This document shows positions 1 through 9,093 of a DNA stretch of 64,000 nt, piece by piece. Numbering within the stretch: position 1 is the first letter of the stretch; each line of letters begins with the position of its first letter. A program made the translations under genes and the position numbers. A model generated the notes under the pieces. It worked only from the letters and a program-made list of their open reading frames with translations, was not told where the DNA came from and searched no databases. Location: the NCBI RefSeq assembly GCF_003362725.1, contig NZ_QKTV01000003.1:186001-250000 (forward strand). The letters run 5' to 3'. This DNA is from Winogradskyella aurantiaca. GTDB taxonomy: Bacteria; Bacteroidota; Bacteroidia; Flavobacteriales; Flavobacteriaceae.

Positions 1-2
1 GT

Positions 3-806
3 GTTACCAAAAACCCCGAATTTAAAGTTTCGGAAGATTTTCTACCAAAAAAGTTAGAAACCATAGAATTTAATGACGCTAGCCTGTATAGCACATCTTC
101 TGGCTATAGAGATTTGGCAATGAAAAAATCTTTAGATGACCTGTTTAGCAATATGGAAGACTTTCAATCTGTTTCCCCTTCTGAGCTAGCTGCTATTGGT
201 GACGTTTCAATTCCAGAATTGAAAAACGAAATCATTGCTAGCTATGGAACATTGTTTGTGTCTCCAGGAAACCCCAATATGGAGGCTAACTATAAATTTC
301 TTGAAAGCGAAACCACTTCAGAAACAACACAACAAAGCCTGAATATTGCCTATGAAAGAGGACTCACATTGCGACCAGGCCAACCTTCACCAGAATTTGT
401 CAACTACGAAAATCATAAAGGTGGTGAAACCTCACTAGCCGACTTAAGAGGCAAATATGTTTACGTTGATGTTTGGGCAACCTGGTGTGGTCCTTGTATA
501 GGAGAGATCCCTTCGTTAAAAGAGGTTGAGGCCAAATATCATAACAGCAATATTGCTTTTGTTAGCACCTCCATTGATCAAGCAAGAGATCACGATAAAT
601 GGGTGGCTATGGTCAATGATAAGCAACTTGGTGGCATGCAATTAATGGCCGATAATGATTGGCAGTCGCAATTTGTGAAAGACTATGGTATTGAAGGAAT
701 TCCAAGGTTTATTCTTATTGATCCTGATGGAAATATTGTTAGTGCAGATGCACCTAGACCATCCAACCCCAAACTGGTGGAAATGCTAGATGAATTAAAC
801 ATGTAA
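3..806 (+). CDS. TlpA-family thioredoxin-like protein (5' end outside window)
   Basis: The frame is open from the first bases of the window, so only the C-terminal 267 residues are present and the true start lies upstream. The last ~140 residues form a thioredoxin/AhpC-TSA fold with the redox motif WCGPC (codons near nt 483-497), followed by the cis-proline stretch EGIPRFILID. This is the layout of TlpA/ResA-like thiol-disulfide reductases, which in Bacteroidota usually carry a helical N-terminal extension as seen here. The family normally acts in the periplasm on c-type cytochrome or envelope thiols, but no signal peptide can be checked because the N-terminus is missing. Convergent with nnr; a terminator lies between them. 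Confidence 0.85.
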   Translation, partial: VTKNPEFKVSEDFLPKKLETIEFNDASLYSTSSGYRDLAMKKSLDDLFSNMEDFQSVSPSELAAIGDVSIPELKNEIIASYGTLFVSPGNPNMEANYKFLESETTSETTQQSLNIAYERGLTLRPGQPSPEFVNYENHKGGETSLADLRGKYVYVDVWATWCGPCIGEIPSLKEVEAKYHNSNIAFVSTSIDQARDHDKWVAMVNDKQLGGMQLMADNDWQSQFVKDYGIEGIPRFILIDPDGNIVSADAPRPSNPKLVEMLDELNM

Positions 807-810
807 TTAA

Positions 811-832
811 AAAGCCTTCGAATGAAGGCTTT
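811..832. terminator. Bidirectional terminator between tlpA-like gene and nnr
   Basis: A 9-bp perfect stem (AAAGCCTTC / GAAGGCTTT) with a 4-nt loop is flanked by A-runs on the left and T-runs on the right. It starts 4 nt after the plus-strand stop and ends 2 nt before the minus-strand stop, so it can serve both convergent genes. Confidence 0.8.
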
Positions 833-834
833 TT

Positions 835-2376
835 TTATGATTCTTCCTCAGGAGGTGGTGGCACATCCTGTTCAAATAAACTTAAAAAACTTGCCCCTAG
901 ATGGTATATGAGGTCACCAGCTATTAGACTTTGGTACCCTGTTTTTTCTACAGCTAAATCACCTGATTTACCATGTAAATAGACTCCCATAATAGCCGCA
1001 TCAATAGCGCTGTAATTTTGCCCCATCAATCCAGTGATAACCCCTGAAAGGACATCACCACTGCCCGCTGTTGCCATACCCGGATTACCAGTAGTATTAA
1101 TATAACGCTTGTCCTCAAATACCGTAATGGTATGAGCCCCTTTTATGACAACAATCAGACTGTACTTATTTGAGAATTGCGTCACACGTTCAAGCATCTC
1201 AAAATCATCCGACCATTCACCTATTAACCTCCTTAATTCACCTCTATGAGGAGTTAAAATAGAATTTTTAGGAACCAAATCTATCATGCTCTGATTCTTA
1301 CTAAGCATATTAACTGCATCAGCATCCATAACCATTGGCGCTTTGTTCTGTTCTAAAAAGGTACGCAAGGCTCCAACAGTTTCTGCATGGGTCCCCATAC
1401 CCATACCTATACCAACAACATCAAAATTTATGGAGGATTTAATTTCAGTAATCCTATTGGTATGTGGATCCGTTTCCACCATGGCTTCCGGCAAAGAGTT
1501 TTGCAAAATATTATAGCCGCATTGAGGAATGTAAGACGTAACCAACCCTGCACCTGCCTGTAAACTAGCCCTTGAAGCTAAAGTAATAGCTCCCATCTTA
1601 CCATAACTTCCCCCAATCATTAAAGCATGTCCATAATCTCCTTTATGGGCATATTTGTCGCGAGGCTGGTACTTAACTACAACTTCATTTTTTCCAATGA
1701 GTTCATCCTTTGTTTCTACATTACCCAAATACTGTCTATCAATACCAATATCCAATACTTCCCATTGGACGGTATATGAATAGGTATCTTTTAGAAAGAA
1801 CACTAATTTTGGTGTCTGGAAGCTCAGCGTATAGTTAGCTCTTATGGCGTGACTTGCATCTTCGAGGGCACGATCTGTATATAAGCCAGACGGAATATCA
1901 ACAGAGAGTGTAAATGCCTTTGTAGATTCTAAGTGACGAAATAAGTCCAAAACCCAATCCGCGGGTGGACGATTAATTCCTATTCCAAAAACAGCATCAA
2001 TAATAATATCTTGAGGTGCGATTTCTGGTTTGGTAAATTCTTCATTTAAAACTATTGGCCATTCCTTGGTTACTCCCTTAATGCGATCGTAATTCACCAA
2101 AAAGTCCTTAGAACGTTTTTCACTGTAATTAACGATATAGGTATTTACCTCGTAACCATGGGTAATAAGATGCCTTGCGATTACCAAACCATCACCACCA
2201 TTATTACCAATTCCGCAAAAAATATGAATTGGAACCTGCGCCCCCTGCATGCGATCATGGATCCAATTGAATATTTGTATGCCGGCACGTTCCATTAAAT
2301 CTGAAGATAAAATCCCCTGGCGTTCTGTTGTTAGACGATCACCTTCATATACTTGCTCTTTGGATAGGAGTTTCAT
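835..2376 (-). CDS. nnr: Bifunctional NAD(P)H-hydrate epimerase / ADP-dependent NAD(P)H-hydrate dehydratase
   Basis: This enzyme repairs hydrated NAD(P)H: the N-terminal YjeF_N domain (about residues 1-215) epimerises R- and S-NAD(P)HX, and the C-terminal ribokinase-like domain (about 235-500) dehydrates S-NAD(P)HX using ADP. Visible motifs are the GNNGGDG loop in the N-terminal half and the NPGMATAGSGDVLSG motif in the C-terminal half, where the GSGD aspartate is catalytic. The 513-residue length fits the fused family. It lies 13 nt downstream of holA on the same strand and probably shares its transcript. The C-terminal tail is proline and glutamate rich and not conserved in the family. Confidence 0.95.
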   Translation of the reverse strand: MKLLSKEQVYEGDRLTTERQGILSSDLMERAGIQIFNWIHDRMQGAQVPIHIFCGIGNNGGDGLVIARHLITHGYEVNTYIVNYSEKRSKDFLVNYDRIKGVTKEWPIVLNEEFTKPEIAPQDIIIDAVFGIGINRPPADWVLDLFRHLESTKAFTLSVDIPSGLYTDRALEDASHAIRANYTLSFQTPKLVFFLKDTYSYTVQWEVLDIGIDRQYLGNVETKDELIGKNEVVVKYQPRDKYAHKGDYGHALMIGGSYGKMGAITLASRASLQAGAGLVTSYIPQCGYNILQNSLPEAMVETDPHTNRITEIKSSINFDVVGIGMGMGTHAETVGALRTFLEQNKAPMVMDADAVNMLSKNQSMIDLVPKNSILTPHRGELRRLIGEWSDDFEMLERVTQFSNKYSLIVVIKGAHTITVFEDKRYINTTGNPGMATAGSGDVLSGVITGLMGQNYSAIDAAIMGVYLHGKSGDLAVEKTGYQSLIAGDLIYHLGASFLSLFEQDVPPPPEEES

Positions 2377-2389
2377 AACACAAATAGAA

Positions 2390-3394
2390 TTAGTTGATTA
2401 TACGAACCAGCAGCTCTTTTAATAACTGATCCTGAGGAACACTTTTAGCCCCAACCCCCTTACTCTTAACATCGTACTCATGCAATAAGCTTATGACCAT
2501 ACTCACTTTCTTCATTGGGTAATTTCGTGAAGCTGAGATATACTCATTTACAAAGTAGGGATTGATGCGCAGTGCCGAGGCTACAGCTCTTGGGGATTTA
2601 TCATGAAGACCATGGAGATGTAGCAATTGTGAAAAGAAGCCATGCAATAGTGAAATGGTAACCACAATTGGATTATCCTTTGGATTTTCAGCAAAATAAT
2701 GCGCTATTTGGTGTGCTTTAAAACTATTACGCATCCCTACCGCCTTGCGTAATTCGAAGTTGTTAAAATCCTTGCTTATACCAATGTTCTCCTCAATATG
2801 ATCTGGTTTAATCTGGGTGCCTTCTGGTAAAAGGATTTTTAATTTATTAAGCTCATTGGATATCTTACTGAGATCTGTACCCAAATATTCAACTAACATC
2901 TCGGCAGCCTTTGGAGTAATTGTATAACCCTGGCCCGCTAAGACACGTCGTATCCATTCTGGTACTTTGTTGTCATAGAGCTTTTTACTTTCGAATACAA
3001 CTCCACTTTTATTGATGGCCTGATAGAGTTTCTTCCGCTTATCAATCTTTTTATATTTATAGTTGACCACCAAAATTGTTGAAGGTTGAGGCTGCTCTGC
3101 ATAGGCCGTCAATTTATCGATACTACGACTTAATTCCTGGGCTTCTTTAACAATAACTACTTGATAGTCCGCCATCATAGGAAAACGTTTAGCGTTAGAA
3201 GTTATGTCATCTATGGTTACATCCTTTCCATAGAGCACCATTTGATTAAACTCACGTTCATGTTCCTGCAGCACTGTTGTCTCAATAAAATCTGAAATCT
3301 TATCAATATAATAAGGCTCCTCACCCATTAAAAAATATATTGGCTTTAATCGTCCGCTTTTAATATCGGTCACCAGTGCTTTTACTTCATCCAA
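2390..3394 (-). CDS. holA: DNA polymerase III subunit delta
   Basis: Delta subunit of the clamp loader, which opens the beta clamp during replication. The N-terminal region (FLMGEEPYYIDKISDFIE) and the pattern of an AAA+ fold without a working ATPase site match bacterial HolA; 334 residues is normal for the family. The start is TTG at 3394; an ATG two bases further in is out of frame. It heads an operon with nnr. A divergent gene begins 100 nt away. A minus-strand TAccTTTG box (3455-3462) lies upstream, but no TTG is seen at the expected -33 distance. Confidence 0.92.
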   Translation of the reverse strand: MDEVKALVTDIKSGRLKPIYFLMGEEPYYIDKISDFIETTVLQEHEREFNQMVLYGKDVTIDDITSNAKRFPMMADYQVVIVKEAQELSRSIDKLTAYAEQPQPSTILVVNYKYKKIDKRKKLYQAINKSGVVFESKKLYDNKVPEWIRRVLAGQGYTITPKAAEMLVEYLGTDLSKISNELNKLKILLPEGTQIKPDHIEENIGISKDFNNFELRKAVGMRNSFKAHQIAHYFAENPKDNPIVVTISLLHGFFSQLLHLHGLHDKSPRAVASALRINPYFVNEYISASRNYPMKKVSMVISLLHEYDVKSKGVGAKSVPQDQLLKELLVRIIN

Positions 3395-3442
3395 GACAAA
3401 ACTATATTTACGTAAGAATCAAATTATTAAAATCGCAGTTAA

Positions 3443-3473
3443 TTGGAAGTTCCCCAAAGGTAGATTACTTTTG
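3443..3473 (+). promoter_or_regulatory. Predicted Bacteroidota promoter for the HsdR-N domain gene
   Basis: TTG (3443-3445), a 20-nt spacer and TACTTTTG (3466-3473) match the Bacteroidota -33/-7 consensus TTG-N19-21-TAnnTTTG. The element ends about 20 nt before the GTG start at 3495. A minus-strand -7-like box overlaps at 3455-3462, so the two divergent promoters probably interleave. Confidence 0.55.
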
Positions 3474-3494
3474 GCGCTTCAGAGTTTCTAAATA

Positions 3495-3938
3495 GTGCAA
3501 GAACTAAATTTTCCAAAGTTTCCCTACCGTTTCAAAAGTACAGAAAATAACATTTCGATATTTGACGTCATCAGAAAAAAGTTTGTGGTTTTACAACCTG
3601 AGGAATGGGTAAGACAGCATTGCATTCATTACTTGATTTCAGTTAAAAAGTATCCGAAATCATTAATCAATGTTGAGAAACTTTTGAAAATTAACGATCT
3701 GAAGAAGCGATATGATATTGTGGTTTATAATACTAAAGGTGAAGTTGAAATTATGGTGGAATGCAAAGCCCCACAAATAACAATTGACCAAAGCACGTTT
3801 GATCAAATTGCGCGTTATAATTTGGTGTTAAATGCTAACTATCTTATGGTCACAAATGGAATTAACCATTATTATTGCCAGATGGATTATGAGCAAGGCA
3901 GCTATAACTTTTTAAAAGACCTTCCAAGTTACTGTTAA
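3495..3938 (+). CDS. Stand-alone HsdR N-terminal (PD-(D/E)XK-like) domain protein
   Basis: A 147-residue protein that resembles only the N-terminal nuclease domain of type I restriction HsdR subunits. A PD-(D/E)XK-like pattern is visible: RYDIVVYN gives the acidic residue, followed about 17 residues later by VECKAP (the ExK element), then QITIDQSTFDQIARYN, which recalls the QxxxY helix of RecB-like nucleases. No helicase domain and no hsdM or hsdS gene is nearby, so it is not a restriction system in itself. The start is GTG, and a good -33/-7 promoter sits just upstream. It overlaps the next gene by one base (TAATG), so the two are translationally coupled. The cellular role is unknown; DNA binding or cleavage is inferred from the fold only. 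Confidence 0.75.
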   Translation: MQELNFPKFPYRFKSTENNISIFDVIRKKFVVLQPEEWVRQHCIHYLISVKKYPKSLINVEKLLKINDLKKRYDIVVYNTKGEVEIMVECKAPQITIDQSTFDQIARYNLVLNANYLMVTNGINHYYCQMDYEQGSYNFLKDLPSYC

Positions 3939-4945
3939 TGACTAATTACTCAAGCAACGATATCGCCATTGCCATTATTAATTGGAATGGAAAACACTTA
4001 TTAGAACAATTTTTACCCAGCGTTACCAAATACTCAGGTGATGCTACTGTATACATTATAGACAATGCTTCTTCAGATGAATCCATACCTTTTATTGAAG
4101 CCAACTACCCTCAGGTAAAAACAATAATTCTTGATGATAACTATGGCTATGCAGGAGGATATAATAAGGGGATAGGGCAAATTTCAGAGCCCATAATTTG
4201 TTGCTTAAATAACGATGTAGAAGTAACCAATGACTGGCTAGACCCAATAATCGATAGTTTCAACAGGGACCATACCTGTGCCATCATGCAACCGAAGATA
4301 CTTGATTATAAGAATCCAGAAAGCTTCGAATATGCTGGGGCCGCTGGTGGATTTGTAGATAAATATGGCTACCCTTTTTGCCGAGGTCGCCTTTTTAATG
4401 CTATCGAACAAGACAATGGTCAATATGATGATGAACGCGAAATTTTTTGGGCTTCAGGCGCTTGTTTATTTATTAAAAAAACGGTGTTTACAAACCTCAA
4501 AGGATTTGATGCCGAATTCTTTGCACACATTGAAGAAATTGATCTTTGTTGGAGAGCCTTTAATACCGGATATACTGTAAAATACAATGGTAAGTCTAAG
4601 ATTTATCATGTTGGTGGTTCAACATTAAAAAATTCTAATCCCCAAAAGACCTTTTTGAATTTTAGAAACAGCTTATATGCCCTTCTTAAAAATACCCCGT
4701 CGCCTTCAAAATTAATATTTATGCGATTACTTTTGGATGGTATTGCAGGTGTTCGCTTTTTGGTGCACCTACAACCAAGACATTTTTTAGCCATTATTAA
4801 AGCACACTTGTCGTTCTATAAGAACTTTTCTAAAATACAGTCAAAAAGAACTTACACTAAAAACAAACAAGGCAGCTATTTTAAGATTACCTCCGCTGTT
4901 TGGCTATATTTTGTTTTAAGAATTAAAGTTCTAAAGGAATTATAA
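3938..4945 (+). CDS. Family 2 glycosyltransferase
   Basis: GT-A-fold glycosyltransferase similar to rhamnosyl- and galactofuranosyl-transferases of envelope polysaccharide synthesis. Motifs include the N-terminal nucleotide-binding strand IAIAIINWNG, the metal/nucleotide motif NNDVEV replacing classic DxD, and the acceptor-site stretch AHIEEIDLCWRAF with the ED/ID base. A hydrophobic stretch and a basic C-terminal tail (about residues 265-335) suggest peripheral membrane attachment. The donor and acceptor cannot be predicted. It overlaps the HsdR-N domain gene by one base; no other polysaccharide genes are adjacent. Confidence 0.9.
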   Translation: MTNYSSNDIAIAIINWNGKHLLEQFLPSVTKYSGDATVYIIDNASSDESIPFIEANYPQVKTIILDDNYGYAGGYNKGIGQISEPIICCLNNDVEVTNDWLDPIIDSFNRDHTCAIMQPKILDYKNPESFEYAGAAGGFVDKYGYPFCRGRLFNAIEQDNGQYDDEREIFWASGACLFIKKTVFTNLKGFDAEFFAHIEEIDLCWRAFNTGYTVKYNGKSKIYHVGGSTLKNSNPQKTFLNFRNSLYALLKNTPSPSKLIFMRLLLDGIAGVRFLVHLQPRHFLAIIKAHLSFYKNFSKIQSKRTYTKNKQGSYFKITSAVWLYFVLRIKVLKEL

Positions 4946-4972
4946 TTCTTTCAAAAAAATCGTTAATACCTG

Positions 4973-5001
4973 TTGCATCAGGCTAATTTTCAATATTTTT
5001 G
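4973..5001 (+). promoter_or_regulatory. Predicted promoter of the OmpA-type lipoprotein gene
   Basis: TTG (4973-4975), an 18-nt spacer, then TATTTTTG (4994-5001) match the Bacteroidota -33/-7 consensus. The start codon is at 5041, giving a leader of roughly 35 nt. Confidence 0.55.
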
Positions 5002-5040
5002 GAATTCAGATTTACTGACAACTAAAAATTAAAATCAATT

Positions 5041-5874
5041 ATGAAAAAACTAATTTTACTAGGGGTATGTGCCGCTTTTACTTTAGCTTCTTGTGTTTCT
5101 AAAAAAGAGTACGCGGCTCTTGAAGCTAAGCAGAAAGAGACTGAGGACCTATTAAATAGTGCAACTGTTAAATTAAACAAGTGTTTGGCTGACGAGGCAG
5201 CTGCTCAAGCACGTCTTGAAGGATTGAGAGAGCAAGTAGCAGATTTAAGAAAGGCGAATGACAACCTTCAAATTTTATCAGCTAAAGGAGCAAGTAATGT
5301 TGAAAAAACTTTAGAAAGCATTAAGGAAAAAGACATGAAGATTTCAAGACTTCAGGATGCTTTAACTAAAAAAGATAGTGTAACTCTTGCCCTAGTAACA
5401 AGTTTGAAAAAGGAAGTTGGTATCAACGATCCTGATATTGAGGTCAATGTAGAAAAAGGTGTGGTATTTATTTCCATTGCTGACAAATTATTGTTTAAAA
5501 CAGGTAGTTATACCGTTTCTGAAAGAGCAAAAGAAGTACTTGGAAAAGTAGCAACAGTTGTAAACGGTAAGCCAAACTTTGAATGTATGGTTGAGTCGCA
5601 CACTGATAATGTTCCTTATAAAAAAGACCCACTTATTGATAACTGGGATTTAAGTGTGAAGCGCGCTACCTCTGTTGTAAGGGTCCTTGAAGAATTAGGG
5701 GTTCAATCTTCCAAATTAATTGCGGCTGGTCGTGGTGAATTCCAACCTTTAGTACCAAATGATACTGCAGAAAATAGAGCAACCAATAGAAGAACACGCA
5801 TTGTTGTACTTCCAAAAATTGATGAGTTCTATGAAATGATTGAGGAAGAAATGAAAGAACTATCAGAAGGTTAG
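5041..5874 (+). CDS. OmpA-family peptidoglycan-binding lipoprotein
   Basis: The N-terminus is a lipoprotein signal peptide with lipobox LASC (Cys18). Next comes a predicted coiled coil (about residues 25-115, rich in E, K, A, L heptads), then a C-terminal OmpA domain (about 140-265) with the peptidoglycan-binding signature SHTDN and NRRTRIVV. The protein should be anchored in the outer membrane and tether it to the peptidoglycan through diaminopimelate. The layout lipid anchor, coiled coil, OmpA is common in Bacteroidota. It is a single-gene unit with its own promoter and terminator. Confidence 0.92.
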   Translation: MKKLILLGVCAAFTLASCVSKKEYAALEAKQKETEDLLNSATVKLNKCLADEAAAQARLEGLREQVADLRKANDNLQILSAKGASNVEKTLESIKEKDMKISRLQDALTKKDSVTLALVTSLKKEVGINDPDIEVNVEKGVVFISIADKLLFKTGSYTVSERAKEVLGKVATVVNGKPNFECMVESHTDNVPYKKDPLIDNWDLSVKRATSVVRVLEELGVQSSKLIAAGRGEFQPLVPNDTAENRATNRRTRIVVLPKIDEFYEMIEEEMKELSEG

Positions 5875-5896
5875 AATATTTTATATCATATATAAA

Positions 5897-5926
5897 AAGC
5901 CGAAGTTAATAGCTTCGGTTTTTTTT
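5897..5926. terminator. Terminator after the OmpA-type gene
   Basis: A CCGAAG / CTTCGG stem (extended by G-U and A-U pairs) with a 7-nt loop is followed by an eight-T run. It lies between the convergent OmpA-type gene and menE and has A-rich sequence on the other side, so it may act in both directions. Confidence 0.8.
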
Positions 5927-5948
5927 GTTATCCAATAAATTGTTCATT

Positions 5949-7034
5949 CTATTTTATGAGAGCAGCTTCTAGCGTTTTTGCTCGTTGTATCTTTCCATTA
6001 ACAGTTTCAACAAATTCAGTTACTCCAATAATTTCTTTTGGCACTTCGAACTTGCTAAAGGATTTATCGCTACTTATCTTCGTTAGTAAATCGTTCGTAT
6101 CAATATTTTCACCTTCCACAACTAATACTAATTTTTCTCCCAGGGCTTCATCATCAATTCCTGCGACAATATAGCGTGTGTTGATCAAGGGTTGAAGCTT
6201 ATCTTCAATCTGTTCTGGAAATAACTTCACCCCAGTAGAATTTATAACATTGTCATACCTTCCTTTCCAAACAAAAGTAAAAGCGTCTTCAAGCTCTACA
6301 ATATCATTAGTAACTAGATGCTCATCTAATACATTTGGAGCTTCTATGATTAAGCAATCACGGTCATCTTGAGAGAAGTTAACATTTGGTAAGGCGTGAA
6401 AACTCGATTCTGCGGCATGATCCTTAGATTCTAAACGTCTAACTGCCACATGAGTAATAGTTTCAGTCATGCCATACGTTTCATAGAACAAATTTGGTCG
6501 CAAGGCAATCTTGTCTCTTAAAGGTTTAGTCACCTTTGAACCTCCAACAATCATAGTCTCAATATTTCCTGTTCGTTCCAATGTATTTTTAAGCTGCAAA
6601 GGAATCATAGCACAAAACTGATACTTTTTGTCGTAATCAAATACAGGATTAGATGAAGGTTCTATACAATCAATTTCTAAGCCTAAAATTAAGGCACGAA
6701 CTAACATCATTTTACCTGCAATAAAATGACTTGGCAAACAATCAATAGCTTTATCACCGGGATTCAAACCAAAGAAATCTCCAGTAGCAATGGCTGAATT
6801 AACCATAGCTTGTTTCATTAGACGAATGCTCTTAGGCTGACCTGTAGAACCGGAGGTTCTTACGTAAATATGGTCTTTATCATTGAGCCAATCTATTAAA
6901 AAGTCGCCTGTAACCTGCTCATAAGGTTCCCCTTCTTTGATCAGACTATAGCTAACTTCTTTTAATTCTTCATGACTGAAGTGAAGTCCATTAAACTTAA
7001 ATCTATTGTGTACTTTGTCAAATGTTGGAGTCAT
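5949..7034 (-). CDS. menE: o-Succinylbenzoate-CoA ligase
   Basis: Adenylate-forming enzyme that activates o-succinylbenzoate with ATP and CoA in menaquinone synthesis. The P-loop-like motif TSGSTGQPKS (about residues 60-69), the YGMTET motif (about 187-192) and the C-terminal WKGRYDNVINSTG hinge and GKIQR lysine are visible. At 361 residues it is shorter than the ~450-residue enterobacterial enzyme because of a reduced N-terminal domain, which is usual for the Bacteroidota form. It follows the CPBP protease gene by one base and menC further upstream, so all three are probably co-transcribed. Confidence 0.9.
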   Translation of the reverse strand: MTPTFDKVHNRFKFNGLHFSHEELKEVSYSLIKEGEPYEQVTGDFLIDWLNDKDHIYVRTSGSTGQPKSIRLMKQAMVNSAIATGDFFGLNPGDKAIDCLPSHFIAGKMMLVRALILGLEIDCIEPSSNPVFDYDKKYQFCAMIPLQLKNTLERTGNIETMIVGGSKVTKPLRDKIALRPNLFYETYGMTETITHVAVRRLESKDHAAESSFHALPNVNFSQDDRDCLIIEAPNVLDEHLVTNDIVELEDAFTFVWKGRYDNVINSTGVKLFPEQIEDKLQPLINTRYIVAGIDDEALGEKLVLVVEGENIDTNDLLTKISSDKSFSKFEVPKEIIGVTEFVETVNGKIQRAKTLEAALIK

Positions 7035-7035
7035 A

Positions 7036-7998
7036 TCATTCCAGAATTTTATAATCCTCTTTTGGTGGTGGCGTTATTTTACCAAATAATTTTTCTTTCC
7101 AGTCAGACCATTTGTAAACCTTTGATAAGATAAGAAGCATAATTGGGAATAACACAAAGACAGGAACAAAAATGCTGGCAACAGTTGCTTGCGTTGGATC
7201 TGATAAATCTTTTAGAATCGAATTGGTTTGAAAAGCAGTCCAATCAGCTGTTACAAGCAGTGCTGTAAAAAGGTTATTAGCGGCATGGAACCCAATAGCC
7301 AATTCCAACCCTTCATCCATCAAGGTCATGATGCCTAAGAATAAACCTGTGCCTATGTAATAGATTAAAATTACATACCCTAATTTATCCACCTCTGGAT
7401 TTGCAATGTGTAATAATCCAAATATAACTGACGTAATAACAAGAGGTACCCAACGGTTGCCGGCATGAATACCTATTCCCTGCATGAGATAACCTCTAAA
7501 TAAGTATTCCTCACAAGACGTTTGCAAGGGTACTAATAAAATTGCAATGGCTGCCAATATTAAAAAGGGTACTAAATCAAAGTTCCAGGCGTAGTTTTCA
7601 GGATTTGTGAAATAGTCTATCCCAACCGTTGCCGATGTAAAGATTCCCCAAACAAAAAATATGGTAAAAACACGCTTCCAATCTATCTTAGATCTTGAGG
7701 TGGTTAAGGATTTAAAAGTTTGAGCATGCAACAATTTAACAGCCAAAAACAAGAATATTAGCCCTCCAGTAAATGGCAACAAGAGAAAGACAAGATTCAA
7801 ATTTGGATCAAATAAAGTCATTAAGTAATTGATATCCTCAAGCTTGGAAGCATCTACCGTACCATTAATCTGCTTCATACCTATAGCTAATACATGTGGC
7901 ATGGAAAAAACACCAATACCAACTAGGACTAGAGCTAACCCAATAAGGTACCTCCACCAATCATGATTAAACTTATAGGCTTGTTGTATATAGTTCAT
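7036..7998 (-). CDS. CPBP-family intramembrane metalloprotease
   Basis: A polytopic membrane protein of 320 residues with about eight hydrophobic segments. The CPBP/Abi motifs are present: motif 1 CEEYLFRG (EExxxR, about residues 163-168), motif 2 FGLLHIANP, and motif 3 GFHAANNLF. These are the glutamate and histidine residues of Rce1-type intramembrane proteases. Substrates are unknown. It sits between menC and menE with spacings of 1-2 nt, so it is expressed with menaquinone genes; a functional link is not established. Confidence 0.85.
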   Translation of the reverse strand: MNYIQQAYKFNHDWWRYLIGLALVLVGIGVFSMPHVLAIGMKQINGTVDASKLEDINYLMTLFDPNLNLVFLLLPFTGGLIFLFLAVKLLHAQTFKSLTTSRSKIDWKRVFTIFFVWGIFTSATVGIDYFTNPENYAWNFDLVPFLILAAIAILLVPLQTSCEEYLFRGYLMQGIGIHAGNRWVPLVITSVIFGLLHIANPEVDKLGYVILIYYIGTGLFLGIMTLMDEGLELAIGFHAANNLFTALLVTADWTAFQTNSILKDLSDPTQATVASIFVPVFVLFPIMLLILSKVYKWSDWKEKLFGKITPPPKEDYKILE

Positions 7999-8000
7999 AT

Positions 8001-9035
8001 TTAAAATTTGAATTTCCAGTCCATGTGAGACTGGTAGTGTAAATTACCATTTTTAACTAATAATGGGGATTTAATATTGTTAGTAAACAAACCTCCTGTT
8101 CCTAGTCCTTGCGTCACCTTTGTATTGAGGCTGTAGGTCCATTGTGCTATAGCATTAAGACCCAAATTGCTTTCTAAGGCACTTGTAATCCACCATTTTA
8201 TTCCTTTGTCTTCCGCTGTCGATATCCAATTTTCACTCCCGCTAAATCCGCCTACTAAAGCTGGTTTTAATATAATATATTGAGGATTTATGGCTGATAG
8301 CAATCTCTCCTTTTCCTTCTCTTTAAAGACACCAATCAACTCCTCATCTAATGCAATCGGTAATGGAGACTGTTGACAAAGCTCCGCCATTGACTCCCAT
8401 TGACGCGGTTTAATAGGTTGTTCGATAGAATGTATATCAAATTCTGACAGCCTTTTTAATTTTTCTAAAGCCTCTTTAGGACCAAAGGCTCCATTAGCGT
8501 CAACCCTTAGTTCCATATCAGTTGATGAAAATTCGTTTCTAATATCCGCTATAAGCTTCAACTCCTGATTAAAATCAATGGCGCCAATTTTCATTTTAAC
8601 ACAAGTAAATCCCTGTTCAATTTTCTCCTTAATCTGACATCTCATGAAATTAAAATCACCCATCCAGACCAATCCATTAATAGGAATGGCATCTGATGAA
8701 CTTGTAAAATCAGAGGGGTACAATACAAAAGGATTGTCCTGTGAAAGTGACCTTAATGCTGTCTCCAGACCAAATTGAATACTTGGAAACTTAACCAGTT
8801 GTTTCAAAAGTAAACCAGGGTCCTCATCAATGTGGTCGCAGGCCCATTGTAACATGCTTTCATATTCAGGAACATCATCAACAGAAAGTCCTTTAAAAAG
8901 TGCAGCTTCACCATAACCAAATTGGCCATTAGATTCAATTTCAATAAGGTAGGTGTCTTTCGTGTGAAGTACTCCTCTAGAGGTTCCGCTAGCTCTTTTA
9001 AAATTTAGGGTATATGGTCTAAATCTGGCGATCAT
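8001..9035 (-). CDS. menC: o-Succinylbenzoate synthase
   Basis: Enolase-superfamily dehydratase that makes o-succinylbenzoate from SHCHC. Catalytic elements are in order: the KMKIG lysine pair (about residue 148), metal ligands in DANGAF, EQPI and DEE, and the second lysine in LKPALVGG. I place the start at ATG 9035 (MIARFRPYTL); a frame extension to a TTG at 9047 adds only four residues. It probably heads the menC-CPBP-menE transcription unit. A TAttTTTG box lies at 9045-9052, very close to the start. Confidence 0.92.
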   Translation of the reverse strand: MIARFRPYTLNFKRASGTSRGVLHTKDTYLIEIESNGQFGYGEAALFKGLSVDDVPEYESMLQWACDHIDEDPGLLLKQLVKFPSIQFGLETALRSLSQDNPFVLYPSDFTSSSDAIPINGLVWMGDFNFMRCQIKEKIEQGFTCVKMKIGAIDFNQELKLIADIRNEFSSTDMELRVDANGAFGPKEALEKLKRLSEFDIHSIEQPIKPRQWESMAELCQQSPLPIALDEELIGVFKEKEKERLLSAINPQYIILKPALVGGFSGSENWISTAEDKGIKWWITSALESNLGLNAIAQWTYSLNTKVTQGLGTGGLFTNNIKSPLLVKNGNLHYQSHMDWKFKF

Positions 9036-9093
9036 ATGAAGCTGCAAAAATAGCTATAAATTTTGTATTTTGTCCTGCAATTAAGCGTCTCAA

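Noticed and set aside
3495-3938. Type I restriction-modification locus
   Set aside because: Only an HsdR N-terminal-like domain is present; there is no helicase part, hsdM or hsdS.
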